Position numbers and translations under genes: made by a program. A stretch of 64,000 bases of DNA from Mesobacillus boroniphilus JCM 21738 (lineage in GTDB: Bacteria > Bacillota > Bacilli > Bacillales > Cytobacillaceae). The stretch is taken from assembly GCF_000517385.1 (NCBI RefSeq), contig NZ_BAUW01000013.1:1-64000 (forward strand), in the 5' to 3' direction. Shown here in pieces: positions 1 to 9,863 of this stretch (position 1 is its first letter; the number at the start of each line of letters is the position of its first letter). Below the pieces are notes generated by a model that ran no database searches, was not told the origin of the DNA, and was given only the letters and a program-made list of their open reading frames with translations.

Positions 1-140
1 ATTACACATTTTGTTATAAAAAAAAAATTTTAAATCCGGGAATTTACGAATTCATTATCGAAAAGAAATGCTTTATTTTATAATATCTATATTCGGTTAA
101 TTTTGGTGTTTAATATTAAGATTTCTGAACATCATAACAA

Positions 141-175
141 AGCGGGAGCCATCAACACCAGGCTCCCGCTTTATT
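141..175. terminator. Bidirectional rho-independent terminator
   Basis: A perfect 10-bp inverted repeat, AGCGGGAGCC and GGCTCCCGCT, is separated by ten bases. It is followed by TTTATTT on the plus strand and TTTGTT on the minus strand. It can end the germination operon, which runs leftwards, and any gene entering from the left edge. Bases 1-140 and 176-252 show no convincing gene. Confidence 0.8.
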
Positions 176-252
176 TGTATCAGTTAGAGTGACGTTGCCT
201 GGCCTCCAGAGTAAAATTAAGTATCGCCAAGGCATCTTCATTTTTCAAAAAT

Positions 253-1375
253 TTACTCAACCACCCCAGTCCGCAAAATCTCAAACTCAACCTTCACATC
301 GACTTTGCTTTCCGGGTACATGCCGTGCCACTTCTCGGTGGTCAGGTTGGCCTGTCTGACACTCTTTCGATAGATTTCACCGAATCCAAATGGATCGGCC
401 CCTACATCACGAGCTTTATTGATCAAATTTTCAACATCTGATATGATTTTCCCGCTAAGCTTCGTTTCGAGTTTCTTAACGTGTACCGGGTTTTTTAAAT
501 CCAATGCCTGGTTGATTTCGAGCAATCTTGTTTTTAATTTGATTTTCAGTTCAAATTGGAGATTTTCCTTGCTGATCAGGTTGATGTCGCTTTTGCTCTG
601 GATCGTGTCAATCACCACTGCGAGCGTATCGGAATCTTCAAGAGACTCAGGCAGATCAAAACCTTCTTTGTCGACTTCCAGTTCTATAGCTCCTGCCTTG
701 TAACGGTCATTGATTAGCTTTAGATAAAAGGCTTCTTTTGCATTGATTTTACCAACCATCTTGTCATTCTTTATCAGGGCCATTCCGGAAATTTCAACTA
801 TACCTTCATTACTTTTCAAAGTGGGCATGATTGGATCGATACCTGGCGCATAGAAATCATGCATAACTTCCTGCAGGGTGGCTGATGGGATTTTTTCACC
901 CTTTATGTTTTGATCCAGTTCCTTATATAGCGCTGGCTGATATCGGAAAATTGTTCATTCCTCTGGTTAAGGAGTTTATTTGTACTTCCCTCAACTACCG
1001 CAAGATAAGTGAGTTCACTGATCGAGGGATCACGAGCAAGTGTATCTGCCAGATTGATCAGCCTGTACGGACAACTTCTTCACTGAAAAGTGCCAGCCGC
1101 AGCTGCCCGGACTGCAACTTTTTAGGACTTTTTAAATCGGCCTTATTTCTCGCTCCTTTACTGGTTGCCGACTTTGCGGAAAGGATGATGGAGCTTTGCG
1201 CAGCATCCGGGTCGATTTGGAGAATCACCATTGTCGACAGAATCTGCTTATCCTCCGTGAGGTCATAACCCACCGTTGTCACCAAACCCATCTTCTCCAG
1301 TGTTTTCTCTTCTGCGCATCCAGAAAGGAGGAGCACAAGCATGGCAATCATGAGCTTATTCATTTTTTTGCGCAT
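253..1375 (-). CDS. gerC: Spore germination protein GerC, Ger(x)C lipoprotein (frameshifted)
   Basis: Third subunit of a GerA-type germinant receptor, a lipoprotein of the spore inner membrane. The N-terminus has a positive start, a hydrophobic stretch and a lipobox ending LLSGC. The C-terminal part (from about base 864 down) contains the conserved C-terminal Ger(x)C region. The frame breaks near 1058 and again near 890-900. The bridging frame reads NLADTLARDP and then KIPSATLQEV, both typical of the family. Joined length is about 373 residues, normal for GerAC. I chose the ATG at 1375 because AAGGA lies eight bases upstream. It overlaps the gerB stop by 20 bases, so the three genes form an operon. 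The germinant is unknown. The breaks are probably sequence errors but could be real decay. Confidence 0.85.
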
Positions 1376-2482
1376 TGGCCTCATCCTTTTTGCGGAAAAA
1401 TTTCTTTTTGATCAGGACAGCACCGAATAGAAGCAATGGATAGACAAAAACAATATAAAGAGCGCCCTTTGCAAAATAGTCGTTGAATAGGTTGATTTGA
1501 ACCCTGGTGAGCGGATAAAGCAGAGTCAGGAAAATAAATGCAAGGAGAATCCAGCTGACTTTCTGTTCTTTTTTATTAAAAATCCGTGAAATTCCCCGAG
1601 TCGCTGCCCACATATAAAGCATCAGGTTTGGCAGGATCAACAGGACCCAAAAAGTGATGGCGACATACTCAAATCTTTCAATGAACGGGAAGCGAACTAT
1701 TTTAAAAAGAGAAAGGGTGCCCCAAATTGTACGCTCAAGCTGGCCGCCGCTAAAATACGCCAGGGAGACAACCATGAGTGCAAGATACAGGAGGGTCGTG
1801 AAGCCAAGGCCATATTGCATATGTCTATGGACCCTGTCTTTTTCTTTTAAAAAGGGATAGATGACGTAAATGATTTCAAAGCCGATGACAGTGAAGGTCA
1901 TTTGCTTTGCACCCCTAAGCATCTCAGTTATGCTAGCTTCGAACATCGGAAATAAGTAATCCCAGTTGGTGAACTGGAATGGATAGGCGAGCAGCAGGAT
2001 CAGCCACAATGATAGAACGACACTAAAGAAGCTGACGCCGACAACTGTCCGCAGCCCGCCATTCAATGCGTAGTAAACAAGATAAACGAGAGTTAGAGCA
2101 AACAGCCAATTTGGGATTTCAGGGAAAACCCACGCTTGTAGAACCTCGATATAATTCCGGACGATGATGTGAAAGCTTCCAAGAAAGTAGAGAACATACA
2201 GGATATTAATCAGGTTTCCTAACCACTTTCCAAGCACATCATATTGGATTCCAAATAAATCCGAATTCTCATATAACTTAATGTTTTCACCATGATGAAC
2301 CCTAAAATGGCAGTGGCAACCCCGCTGATAATTACAGATATCCACGCATCATGTCTCGTTTCAAGGTAGATGATCCTTTGGAAGCCCTGGATACCAACGC
2401 CCACCTGCATAGAATGGATCACGAAGATGAGCAGGAAAGAATTGACCATGTTTTGGGGCTTAGGCTCGATGTAAATTTTCAT
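1356..2482 (-). CDS. gerB: Spore germination protein GerB, GerAB/YndE permease (frameshifted)
   Basis: Second subunit of the germinant receptor, a member of the amino acid-polyamine-organocation transporter superfamily that binds the germinant in the spore inner membrane. The N-terminal piece (2482 to about 2290) starts MKIYIEPKPQ and carries the first two membrane segments. The longer downstream piece adds about eight more. They lie in different frames and join near 2285-2340 to give about 375 residues, against a usual 360-370. The start is the ATG at 2482; the GTG codons just upstream overlap the end of gerA. Its place between gerA and gerC is the standard order. Substrate specificity cannot be read from the sequence. 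Confidence 0.85.
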
Positions 2483-2497
2483 TGATAACACCACAAC

Positions 2498-4001
2498 TTA
2501 TTCATTGGTTTTTCGTTCTTTGTATTTCAATCTATCCAATGGCCTTGCCTGTAATGGACGCTTGTTGGTCCATCCAATGGGGAGTCGGACAATGCTGTCA
2601 CGCCAGTCTTCAAATCTTGGCGGATAAAAAGGAGCCAAAATGGGGTCCCCAGGCTGGATAGGCGGATGAGGTGGATCAGCAAGAAGCAAAAGCCGACCAT
2701 CAGTCCGTAAAAACCCCAAAATCCTGCCAAAATGATCAATGGAAAGCGCAGGATCCTGATGACATTGCCCATCATATAGTTTGGTGTCGTAAATGAAGCG
2801 AGTGCACTAACGGCGATAATGATGATCAGGATGTTGCTGGTGAATCCGGCTTCTACCGCAGCTGTCCCGACGACAATACCGCCAACGATACCCATTGTCT
2901 GGCCGACCTTCGTTGGCAGCCGTGCTCCGGCTTCCCGTAAGACTCAATCATTACTTCCAGCAATAATGCCTCGATAATTGGCGGGAAGGGTACACGTGAT
3001 CTTGACTCACCTAGCGGAATCAGCAGTGTTTGCGGGATGATCTCGTAATGAAAGGTCAACGCTGCTACATATATAGCCGTAAAGAAAATCGATACAACCA
3101 TGGAGAAAACTCTCAAGACTCTAAGGAAGGTCCCGATTTGCCATCTGACGCTGTCATCCTCCATACTCTGGAAAAATTCGATGAAGGTTTGTGGTGCCCC
3201 GATTACCTGGACACTGCCATCAACAAGCACCACCATTTTCCCATTCAAAATCCAGGAGCAGGCACGATCAGGTCTTTCTGTCAGCAGCAATTGAGGGAAA
3301 ATTGCAAATGAATTATCCTCGATGAGCTGTACTAAATTAGAGCTGTCAAGGATCCCATCAATATCGATCGATTTAATTCGCTTTCGCATTCGGTCAATCA
3401 TATCTTCGTCCGCAATCCCTTTTAAATAGAGAAGTGAAATGGCCGACTTCGTTTGTTTTCCTACAGTATAGCTTTCATTACATAGCTTTGGATTTGTAAG
3501 AAATCGACGGATCAGAGATATATTAGTCGCAAGGCTCTCGTTAAAGGCGATTTGCGGCCCCAAAACCTGTGACTCATTTTCCGGTCGGGTCAATGATCGG
3601 TTTTCCTGGGTCCCAACGATTGCGCTGATGATGACAGAATGGCCAGGCGAATGAACCACCACTGCTCCATGTAAAATCGAATCCACCACATCTTCAACAT
3701 ATTTATGTTTAGCAGTACTTGAGACTGTAATGTGCTTAAGCGCTTCGTTTGGGGATGCCTGCGCATCTTCAAGACGCGAGAGTACATCTTGATTCAGCAT
3801 CTTTTTATCTGTCAATGTATCCAGGAAGATAAGTGTAAAGCCATTCTGGAGTTCCTTGACATTCAAATCCGCGCTATCGTGAAGGCACTCTTTTATTGTT
3901 TGAATGAATTCGGCTTTATCTGAAGGAACTAATTCTTTGTCGTCGAGGTTTTTTTGATTCTTGCTGGTGTCGGCTTCGGTTTTCTTTTTTTTGAAGAACA
4001 T
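2498..4001 (-). CDS. gerA: Spore germination protein GerA (frameshifted)
   Basis: First subunit of the germinant receptor. A soluble N-terminal domain of about 240 residues begins with a lysine-rich segment (FFKKKK). It is followed by the conserved WILNGKMVVLVDGS block and four to five membrane helices. Two frameshifts are visible. One, near 2900-2940, restores GIVGGIVVGTAAVEAG. The other, near 2640, restores the family ending LGTPILAPFYPPRFEDWRDS in place of a divergent tail. Joined length is about 500 residues, as expected. The ATG at 4001 has GGAGGG seven bases upstream. First gene of gerA-gerB-gerC. A forespore sigma-G promoter would be expected, but I could not pick one out with confidence. 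Confidence 0.87.
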
Positions 4002-4086
4002 CAAAAATCCCTCCGATGCAGTCGTCTACTCAAAAGGTTTTGCTTTAATCGGAAAAATTATACTGATGATAGTTTTTGTGATTGCA

Positions 4087-4116
4087 TGAAAAAAGAAGCT
4101 GACGTTTGTCAGCTTC
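4087..4116 (-). terminator. Terminator of the symporter gene
   Basis: A nine-bp perfect hairpin, GAAGCTGAC and GTCAGCTTC around a four-base loop, is followed on the minus strand by TTTTTT. It lies just after the symporter stop codon and separates that gene from gerA. Confidence 0.85.
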
Positions 4117-4119
4117 TCC

Positions 4120-5457
4120 TTATAAAACACCAAGTGAATCTAGGAACACTATGATAATCACTATAGGTATGACGAATCTCATCACATTGTACCAGAGGTT
4201 GAACAGCAGGCTTCCGCCTTTTGAGTGCTGCAGCAGCTCCTGGCGCAGTACTTCCTTCTTGATTTTCAGCGGTACGAAGATTGAAATCAGCAATACTCCA
4301 AGCGGCATCAAAATGTTGCTTACAAGGAAATCAGCTGTGTCGAAGATGTTTTTTTTGAAAATCGTCATTTCCGCCAAGGTTCCGAATGATAAGGCAGAAG
4401 GTATGCCAAGCAGGAAAATGAAACCGCCGGCAATCCATGCGAACTTAGTCCGTTTTTTCTGGTCGCCTTTTGCAAGCGTGGCGACGACAATCTCAAGCAT
4501 GGAGAACGCCGAAGTCAATGTCGCGAACAGGAACAATGCCAGGAACAGCAGCAGGAACAGTTCCCCGAACACCAATTTTTCAAAGACAGCTGGAAGGACG
4601 ACGAACAGCAACCCAGGTCCTTCTGCCGGTTCAAATCCAAGCGAGAATACAGCAGGGAAGATCGCCAGACCGGCAAGCAGCGCGATAAAAAGGTTCATTC
4701 CGACAACCGACAAGGCAGGCTGGACGATGCTGCCTTTTTTCGGCAGGTAGGAGCTGTATGTCACCATCACCGAAACACCGATACTCAGGGAGAAAAATGA
4801 TTGTCCCATCGCGAACAAGATACTTTCCGAAGTGATACTTGAAAAATCAGGTTCTAGGAAAAACTTCACACCATCAATTGCATGATCGAGCGTTAACGAG
4901 CGGGCGATCAAAATGAGAAACAGCAGGAACAATGCCGGCATCAAGATTTTGCTCGCTTTTTCGATTCCGGATTGGACTCCTTTGGCAACAACAATAATCG
5001 TGATTAATAAAAAGGCAGCCTGAGCAGCGAGCACGGTCCATGAACTGTTGATCGTCTGTCCGAACAAATCCCCATAATTAGCTCCTTCTTCAATCACTCC
5101 GCCAGCCAGGCCTTTTACAAAATAAAGGCTGATCCAGCCGCCGACCACACTGTAAAAGCTGAGAAGCACAAAGCTGGTGACGACACCGAGTATCCCGATC
5201 AAATACCATTTGCCTTTAGGCGCGATTTCCAAATAGGCGCGGATTGCTTCCTTGCCGGTACTGCGGCCGATGACAAACTCCGCCAGCAAAAGTGGCAGCC
5301 CGATGAATAACGAAAATAAGATGAACATCAGGAAAAATGCCCCGCCGCCGCTCACTCCCGTTACATATGGAAGCTTCCAGATCGCCCCGATGCCGATTGC
5401 CGAACCCGCAGCGGCAAGAATAAACCCAATTTTTGATGACCATTGTTCTTTCTCCAT
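4120..5457 (-). CDS. Sodium:neurotransmitter symporter family (NSS/SNF) transporter
   Basis: Membrane carrier predicted to import an amino acid with sodium; related to B. subtilis YocR/YhdH. The protein of 445 residues has about 11-12 membrane helices. The first helix carries the NSS signature [17 protein letters not shown], the region that binds sodium and substrate in LeuT. I prefer the ATG at 5457 because GGGAG lies seven bases upstream; the in-frame ATG at 5463 is too close to that site. The gene stands alone between its terminator and a T-box leader with its own promoter. The T-box implies expression when one tRNA is uncharged, so the substrate is probably that amino acid. The reading frame is intact, unlike its neighbours. 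Confidence 0.9.
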   Translation of the reverse strand: MEKEQWSSKIGFILAAAGSAIGIGAIWKLPYVTGVSGGGAFFLMFILFSLFIGLPLLLAEFVIGRSTGKEAIRAYLEIAPKGKWYLIGILGVVTSFVLLSFYSVVGGWISLYFVKGLAGGVIEEGANYGDLFGQTINSSWTVLAAQAAFLLITIIVVAKGVQSGIEKASKILMPALFLLFLILIARSLTLDHAIDGVKFFLEPDFSSITSESILFAMGQSFFSLSIGVSVMVTYSSYLPKKGSIVQPALSVVGMNLFIALLAGLAIFPAVFSLGFEPAEGPGLLFVVLPAVFEKLVFGELFLLLFLALFLFATLTSAFSMLEIVVATLAKGDQKKRTKFAWIAGGFIFLLGIPSALSFGTLAEMTIFKKNIFDTADFLVSNILMPLGVLLISIFVPLKIKKEVLRQELLQHSKGGSLLFNLWYNVMRFVIPIVIIIVFLDSLGVL

Positions 5458-5512
5458 GTGCATTCTCCCTTTTTGCTCTCTATTTCAGCTGAAATGAGTG
5501 ATGTCACGGCAA

Positions 5513-5768
5513 AATAAAAAGCCACGCCGCTATCCATCAATCTGGATAGGGACGTGGCTGAACACGCGGTACCACCCTATTTGGAAGCATGTTGCTTCCC
5601 GCTCAAGTTACTGGATAACGGCCAAATCCGTTCCTTTTTTAAAAAGGAAAAGCTCCAAGAACGAAATTCACCTGGCCTTTGTATCAGTTTCCACCAACCA
5701 CTGATTCTCTATTAACAGGGAGACCGGCTTAATAGACTCTCTTCAACGCTTCAACTTATTAAAATGTT
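5513..5768 (-). promoter_or_regulatory. T-box riboswitch leader (candidate Phe specifier)
   Basis: The minus strand carries the T-box sequence AGGGTGGTACCGCG (5578-5565), which pairs with the tRNA acceptor end. A long terminator follows: GCCACG arms from 5558 to 5521, then TTTTTATTTT. Upstream lie a stem I apical segment (TGGTTGGTGG near 5700) and the GGAGC that normally follows stem I. The specifier region reads GTGAATTTCGTTC, so the codon could be TTC or TTT, both phenylalanine; ATT cannot be excluded. Uncharged tRNA would stabilise the antiterminator and switch on the symporter. The class is certain; the amino acid is inferred. Confidence 0.9.
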
Positions 5769-5775
5769 TGTAGGA

Positions 5776-5805
5776 ATTATATTATGATAATAAAAAAAGT
5801 GTCAA
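5776..5805 (-). promoter_or_regulatory. Sigma-A promoter of the T-box leader
   Basis: On the minus strand a perfect -35 TTGACA and a perfect -10 TATAAT are separated by 18 bases. A start about seven bases downstream would place the whole T-box in the transcript. Confidence 0.8.
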
Positions 5806-5864
5806 GGTATTCTGTCTTTTTACATTTATAATAAGGATACATACGAAAAAATGGAGGAGTTTAA

Positions 5865-7029
5865 ATGCTTACATTGATAAAAAATGGAGAAGTTTTTGCC
5901 CCCGATTATCTTGGTAAAAAGGATCTTTTAATAGTCGATCGTAAAATAGGATTCATCCAGGATGAAATTGAAGTTCCTGAAAAATTTGTTGAAGTAAAGG
6001 TCATTGATGCGACAGGGAAGAAGGTCGTACCAGGATTTATCGATTCCCATGTCCATCTCATCGGAGGCGGCGGGGAAGGCGGATTTCACACAAGGACTCC
6101 TGAAATCCAGCTGACCCAGGCTACGACTGCGGGATAACGACGTTAGTCGGCGTTCTTGGCACCGACGGAACGACGCGGACGATGCCGAGCCTGATTGCCA
6201 AAGCTCGTGCGCTTGAGGAAGAAGGGATTACTACGTATGTGCAGACAGGCTCCTACCAGGTTCCTGTCAAAACACTTACCGGTAAAATCGAAGATGACAT
6301 CATACTAATCGATAAAATAATTGGGCAGGGAAATCGCGATTGCCGATCACCGCTCATCTCAGCCGACTGCTGAGGAATTGGCGAAGATTGCTTCTGCAGC
6401 GAGGATTGGCGGGATGCTTTCTAGTAAAAGCGGTATAGTCAATGTTCATGTTGGCGACAGCTGATCATTTAAAGGTGATTGAGCAGGTAGTCGAGCAAAC
6501 GGATATCCCCATCAGGCAATTCTACCCGACGCATATGAACCGTAATCTGCATCTATTTGAAGCGGGGATTGAATATGCGAAAAAGGGCGGCTGGATTGAT
6601 TTTACAACCAGCTCCATTCCGAAGTTCCTGGAGGAAGGGGAAGTTAAGTGCAGCGTGGCCCTGAAACGTATGCTGGAAGCGGGAGTTGATATCGGCCAGA
6701 TTACCTTCACATCCGATGGACAGGCCAGCCTGCCGGATTTTGATAAAAATGGAGAATTGATCGGCCTGCAGATCGGCCAGGTTTCCTCTTTGTACGAAGC
6801 AGTTAAGGAAGCCGTTTTATCAGAGGGGGTTCCACTTGAAGTGGCCATCCGTGTTATTACCTCCAATCCCGCTGCGGTCCTTAAGCTGAAACAAAAAGGC
6901 CGGATTGAGGCTGGATGTGATGCAGATCTGGTCCTGCTTGATGACAGTCTTGAGATTGATACTGTCATTGCGATGGGGAAAGTTATGGTGGAGAATAAGC
7001 TTCCAATTGTAAAAGGGACATTTGAATAG
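5865..7029 (+). CDS. iadA: Isoaspartyl dipeptidase / beta-aspartyl-peptidase (frameshifted)
   Basis: Zinc amidohydrolase that splits beta-aspartyl dipeptides from damaged proteins. The N-terminal part has the metal-binding GFIDSHVHLIGGGGEGG motif. The middle has TLVGVLGTDG. The C-terminal part has QITFTSDGQASLPDF, with the catalytic Asp region of IadA. Three frame breaks (about 6135, 6330 and 6440) split it; bridging gives about 388 residues, the usual IadA length. For example, GCGGGATAACG should read through as a glycine-isoleucine-threonine stretch. The ATG has GGAGG seven bases upstream. Single gene with its own terminator. The breaks are probably sequencing indels because conserved sequence continues in each frame. 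Confidence 0.85.
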
Positions 7030-7036
7030 ACTTGTT

Positions 7037-7080
7037 AAACTCCTGGCCGCTGCTGCATAGGTCAGGAGTTTTTATATTTT
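7037..7080 (+). terminator. Terminator of iadA
   Basis: AAACTCCTG and CAGGAGTTT arms with a loop of about 17 bases, followed by TTTTTATATTTT, start eight bases after the iadA stop. Confidence 0.75.
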
Positions 7081-7090
7081 ATGGAAGAAT

Positions 7091-7216
7091 GAGAGATTAT
7101 TAGGCTTTATTGAGAGATTATGAATACCTTTTGGGAGAATAATGCGTTTGATTGAGAGATTATCTGCATTCTTCGGGAGATTATTGCCATTCTTCGGGAG
7201 ATTAATCCGGAAGTTG
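7091..7216 (+). repeat. 21-bp phased repeat array A (six units)
   Basis: Six units start at 7091, 7112, 7133, 7154, 7175 and 7196, exactly 21 bases apart. Each opens with a core of the form GRGAGATTAT (one unit has GGGAGAATAAT), followed by about 11 variable bases. The array sits between the ends of two convergent genes. The minus-strand reading frame across it (a heptad-like peptide) is a by-product of the 21-base period and not a credible gene. Confidence 0.85.
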
Positions 7217-7288
7217 CTGAATGCCACACTGAAAACAGCAAAAAAACCGGGAAGTTCGCTCATCCCAGTTCGTATTTTCCTCAAAATA

Positions 7289-8482
7289 TCATAAAAACAT
7301 CGATAATATCAATCCGCCAACAGCTCCGGTAACAACGACAATCCACGGCGCAAGCTTCCAATACACGAGCATGCTGAACAGCACTGCAGCAAACACGAAA
7401 TCGATCGGCTCGAGAATCGAACTCGTCCAGATAGGGTGGTAGAATGCTGCAATCAGGATCCCAACTACTGCGGCATTGACGCCCATCATAGCGGAGCTTA
7501 TTTTGCTGTTTCGTCGTAATGCGTCCCAGAAAGGCAGTGTCCCGAGGATCAGCAGAAATGCCGGCAGGAAGATGGCTGCAGTTGCGAGCAATCCGCCTTG
7601 CCAGCCATTGATGATTGCTCCGATATAGGCGGCAAATGTGAATAATGGACCTGGAACCGCTTGGGCAGCGCCGTAGCCTGCAAGGAACGCTTCTTCACTC
7701 AGCCAGCCGGTTGGCACGAATTCACGCTCCAGCAATGGCAGGACCACATGCCCTCCGCCGAATACAAGCGAACCTGAGCGGTAAAAGCTGTCGAACATCG
7801 CAATCCAGTTTAATGAAGTCGCTTCCCGTAAAATCGGCAGGAGGATGAGCAATCCGAAAAACAGTGCAAGGCTGATATAGCCAACAACTTTGGAAATCGA
7901 GAAACTCATCCTTTTATCATCGACAGCAGCATGGGACTTGAATAAAACGTATCCCAAAATTCCAGCGATGATAATGACGCCGATTTGGGTGAATGTAGTC
8001 TGCCACAATAAAGTCAATGCCAGTGCGAATAACGCAATCGTCTTCCTCGGCAAATCGGGAGTCAGCTTCTGCGCCATTCCCAGAATAGCATGGGCAACGA
8101 CAGCGACAGCGACAATTTTCAGTCCGTGAATCCAGCCTGTATCGCCAACATCAAAGCCCTGCAAAATGATTGCGAAAATAATGAGAGCCAAAACCGAAGG
8201 CAGCGTGAATCCTAGAAAGGCGAACAATCCGCCCAGCAATCCACCGCGCATCAACCCAACGCCAATCCCGACCTGGCTGCTTGCAGGCCCGGGCAGGAAT
8301 TGGCATAATGCCACCAAATCTGCATAGCTTTCTTCATCCATCCACTTTCGGCGGCGGACATATTCCTCATGGAAATAACCCAGATGGGCAACAGGACCGC
8401 CAAAAGAGGTCAGACCGAGCCTTGTGGACACCATCAATATCTCCAGCAGCGACTGGAACGTAACACTTTTTTTCTCTGTCAT
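7289..8482 (-). CDS. chrA: Chromate transporter, two-domain ChrA
   Basis: Membrane transporter of the CHR family, which exports chromate. The 397 residues contain two homologous CHR domains, so this is the long form. Domain one has LTSFGGPVAHLGYFHEEYV and QFLPGPASSQVGI. Domain two has LVFGGGHVVLPLLEREFV and QAVPGPLFTFAAYIG. About 10-12 membrane helices are visible. The ATG has AAGGAGTT about seven bases upstream. It is the second gene of a padR-chrA pair (40-base gap), so the PadR-type protein probably controls it. The substrate in this organism is inferred from the family only; the frame is intact. Confidence 0.9.
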   Translation of the reverse strand: MTEKKSVTFQSLLEILMVSTRLGLTSFGGPVAHLGYFHEEYVRRRKWMDEESYADLVALCQFLPGPASSQVGIGVGLMRGGLLGGLFAFLGFTLPSVLALIIFAIILQGFDVGDTGWIHGLKIVAVAVVAHAILGMAQKLTPDLPRKTIALFALALTLLWQTTFTQIGVIIIAGILGYVLFKSHAAVDDKRMSFSISKVVGYISLALFFGLLILLPILREATSLNWIAMFDSFYRSGSLVFGGGHVVLPLLEREFVPTGWLSEEAFLAGYGAAQAVPGPLFTFAAYIGAIINGWQGGLLATAAIFLPAFLLILGTLPFWDALRRNSKISSAMMGVNAAVVGILIAAFYHPIWTSSILEPIDFVFAAVLFSMLVYWKLAPWIVVVTGAVGGLILSMFL

Positions 8483-8522
8483 TTCTTTAACTCCTTTTGA
8501 TTCATGACTAAATTTTTTCTAA

Positions 8523-8831
8523 TCAATCTTTGATCTCCTTGAACAGTTCGTACGCCTTCCTTTGTGCTTCCTCAAGCACTGTATTGCCTTTTTCCGTTGT
8601 CCGGTAGTATTTGCGAATTTTCCCATCGGCATTTCTTTCTTCTTTTATAAGCAATCCGTCTGATTCCATACTGTGCAGAATCGGGTAGAGGGTGCCGGAG
8701 CTCAAACTGTAGCCATGCTCCTTTAGCTCCTCCAGCATCCACAATCCAAAAATAGGCTGTTCCTTCGCATGGTGCAAAATATGTATCTGAATGAATCCGA
8801 GAAAAAGCTTCCTTAGAACTTTATCCTCCAT
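8523..8831 (-). CDS. PadR family transcriptional regulator
   Basis: Small winged-helix DNA-binding repressor of about 102 residues. The characteristic PadR segment SLSSGTLYPILHSMESDGLL is clear, followed by a short C-terminal dimerisation helix (residues about 75-100). I place the start at the ATG 8831, where AAGGA precedes by eight bases; a longer reading frame reaches to 8885 but lacks support and would run over the palindrome described next. It lies just upstream of chrA on the same strand and likely represses both genes. The inducing ligand is not known. Confidence 0.88.
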   Translation of the reverse strand: MEDKVLRKLFLGFIQIHILHHAKEQPIFGLWMLEELKEHGYSLSSGTLYPILHSMESDGLLIKEERNADGKIRKYYRTTEKGNTVLEEAQRKAYELFKEIKD

Positions 8832-8850
8832 AAAAAAATCCTTCTTTCTT

Positions 8851-8884
8851 TGATATCGAAGTCCAATAACGAAACCCGATATCA
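8851..8884. promoter_or_regulatory. Candidate PadR operator (inverted repeat)
   Basis: TGATATCG and CGATATCA form an inverted repeat with an 18-base spacer, 20 bases upstream of the padR start. The position suits autoregulation of padR-chrA. The assignment to PadR is inferred from position. Confidence 0.45.
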
Positions 8885-9101
8885 TTTTAACGTATCTGGA
8901 AGATTATTCAACTATATTACTTCTAGTTTTGCCAAGAAACTCTGCAAAAATCAAGACAGGAAATTCACCTCAGGATTTTGCTGGTTGAAGATACCTTCCG
9001 ATTAAATAGCAACGCAGAGAAAAAAACTGCACGCATTCTCCACTTTTTCACGGTATGATAGAATTAATTTTCAGAAAATAAAGTGAAGGGGGAGAATGTA
9101 A

Positions 9102-9728
9102 TTGGAAGCGACAGAAAAAACCATAAAGTTAGCTGTTAATGGCGGCATAAGTTTTGGAGCCAAGCTGAATGCCAGGCAACTGCTCGTTCTGGCAAAATAT
9201 CTGGAAGATGATCAAGAACTGGAGCTGACGACGTTCCAGCAGCTGTATATAGAAATACCGGAAAGCCGAAAAGATGAGGCGATAGCTGAATTTGAACAGG
9301 CCGGACTCAGCTGTTACCCAGTCGGGAGCTTTGTAAAAAGCCTGCGAACATGCAATTTCTGCAAAGGGGCCGAGGAGGAAGGGATGCCGGTTGCAATCGA
9401 ACTCAACAAGAGGATTGCCGGCAAACCTGTGCCATTTACCCTGAAACCAGCATATACCGGCTGCCCGGTCGGCTGCGGAGAACCGCTGGTCAACGACATC
9501 GGCATCATGAAAGTGAAAGACGGCTATAATCTGTTTGCCGGAGGGAAATCAAAGGGTCAGGACGCTGCGGCTGGAACCCTGTTATTCGAACAGCTGACAC
9601 CGGATGAACTCTATCAGAAGGTAGATCGGCTAATAGAAATATATAGTGAGCAAGGGAAGAAACGAGAACAAATGCATAAATTCATTAACTGCATCGGAAA
9701 AGACGAGTTAGTTGAACTTTTAAAGTGA
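9102..9728 (+). CDS. Nitrite/sulfite reductase-like siroheme Fe-S protein, stand-alone
   Basis: Protein of 208 residues built from one ferredoxin-like half domain and one 4Fe-4S/siroheme domain of the nitrite and sulfite reductase family. The iron-sulfur ligands are visible as CNFC (near residue 84) and CPVGCGE (near residue 122). Full assimilatory reductases are over 500 residues with two such repeats, so this is a single-repeat relative. The start is a TTG with GGGGGAG seven bases upstream; the ATG inside the spacer runs straight into a stop. There is no siroheme synthesis gene or electron donor beside it. Its actual reaction cannot be told. Confidence 0.75.
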   Translation: MEATEKTIKLAVNGGISFGAKLNARQLLVLAKYLEDDQELELTTFQQLYIEIPESRKDEAIAEFEQAGLSCYPVGSFVKSLRTCNFCKGAEEEGMPVAIELNKRIAGKPVPFTLKPAYTGCPVGCGEPLVNDIGIMKVKDGYNLFAGGKSKGQDAAAGTLLFEQLTPDELYQKVDRLIEIYSEQGKKREQMHKFINCIGKDELVELLK

Positions 9729-9767
9729 TCGCTGAAAGGCCAACCGTAGAAAATATCCCAGACTGCA

Positions 9768-9802
9768 GACAAACTCGATGAAAACGGAGTTTGTCTACCT
9801 TT
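9768..9802 (+). terminator. Terminator after the reductase-like gene
   Basis: GACAAACTC and GAGTTTGTC, nine perfect base pairs with a ten-base loop, followed by TACCTTTTT. Confidence 0.75.
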
Positions 9803-9863
9803 TTAGGGCAGGGGTAAATATCGGAAGTTAATGTTCCAAATGCTATTTTATTGATGAAATGTA

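Noticed and set aside
1058-1384. Treating the split Ger, MATE, uvrA and his frames as separate genes
   Set aside because: Each adjacent piece continues the same family sequence and the joined lengths are normal.
4001-4086. Sigma-G promoter before gerA
   Set aside because: A TGCAAT/GTATAAT pair is possible, but the match to the consensus is too poor to report as a feature.
7072-7284. Minus-strand 70-residue frame with NLSIK/NLPKN heptads
   Set aside because: The peptide repeat is a direct product of the 21-base array; no ribosome site and no family.
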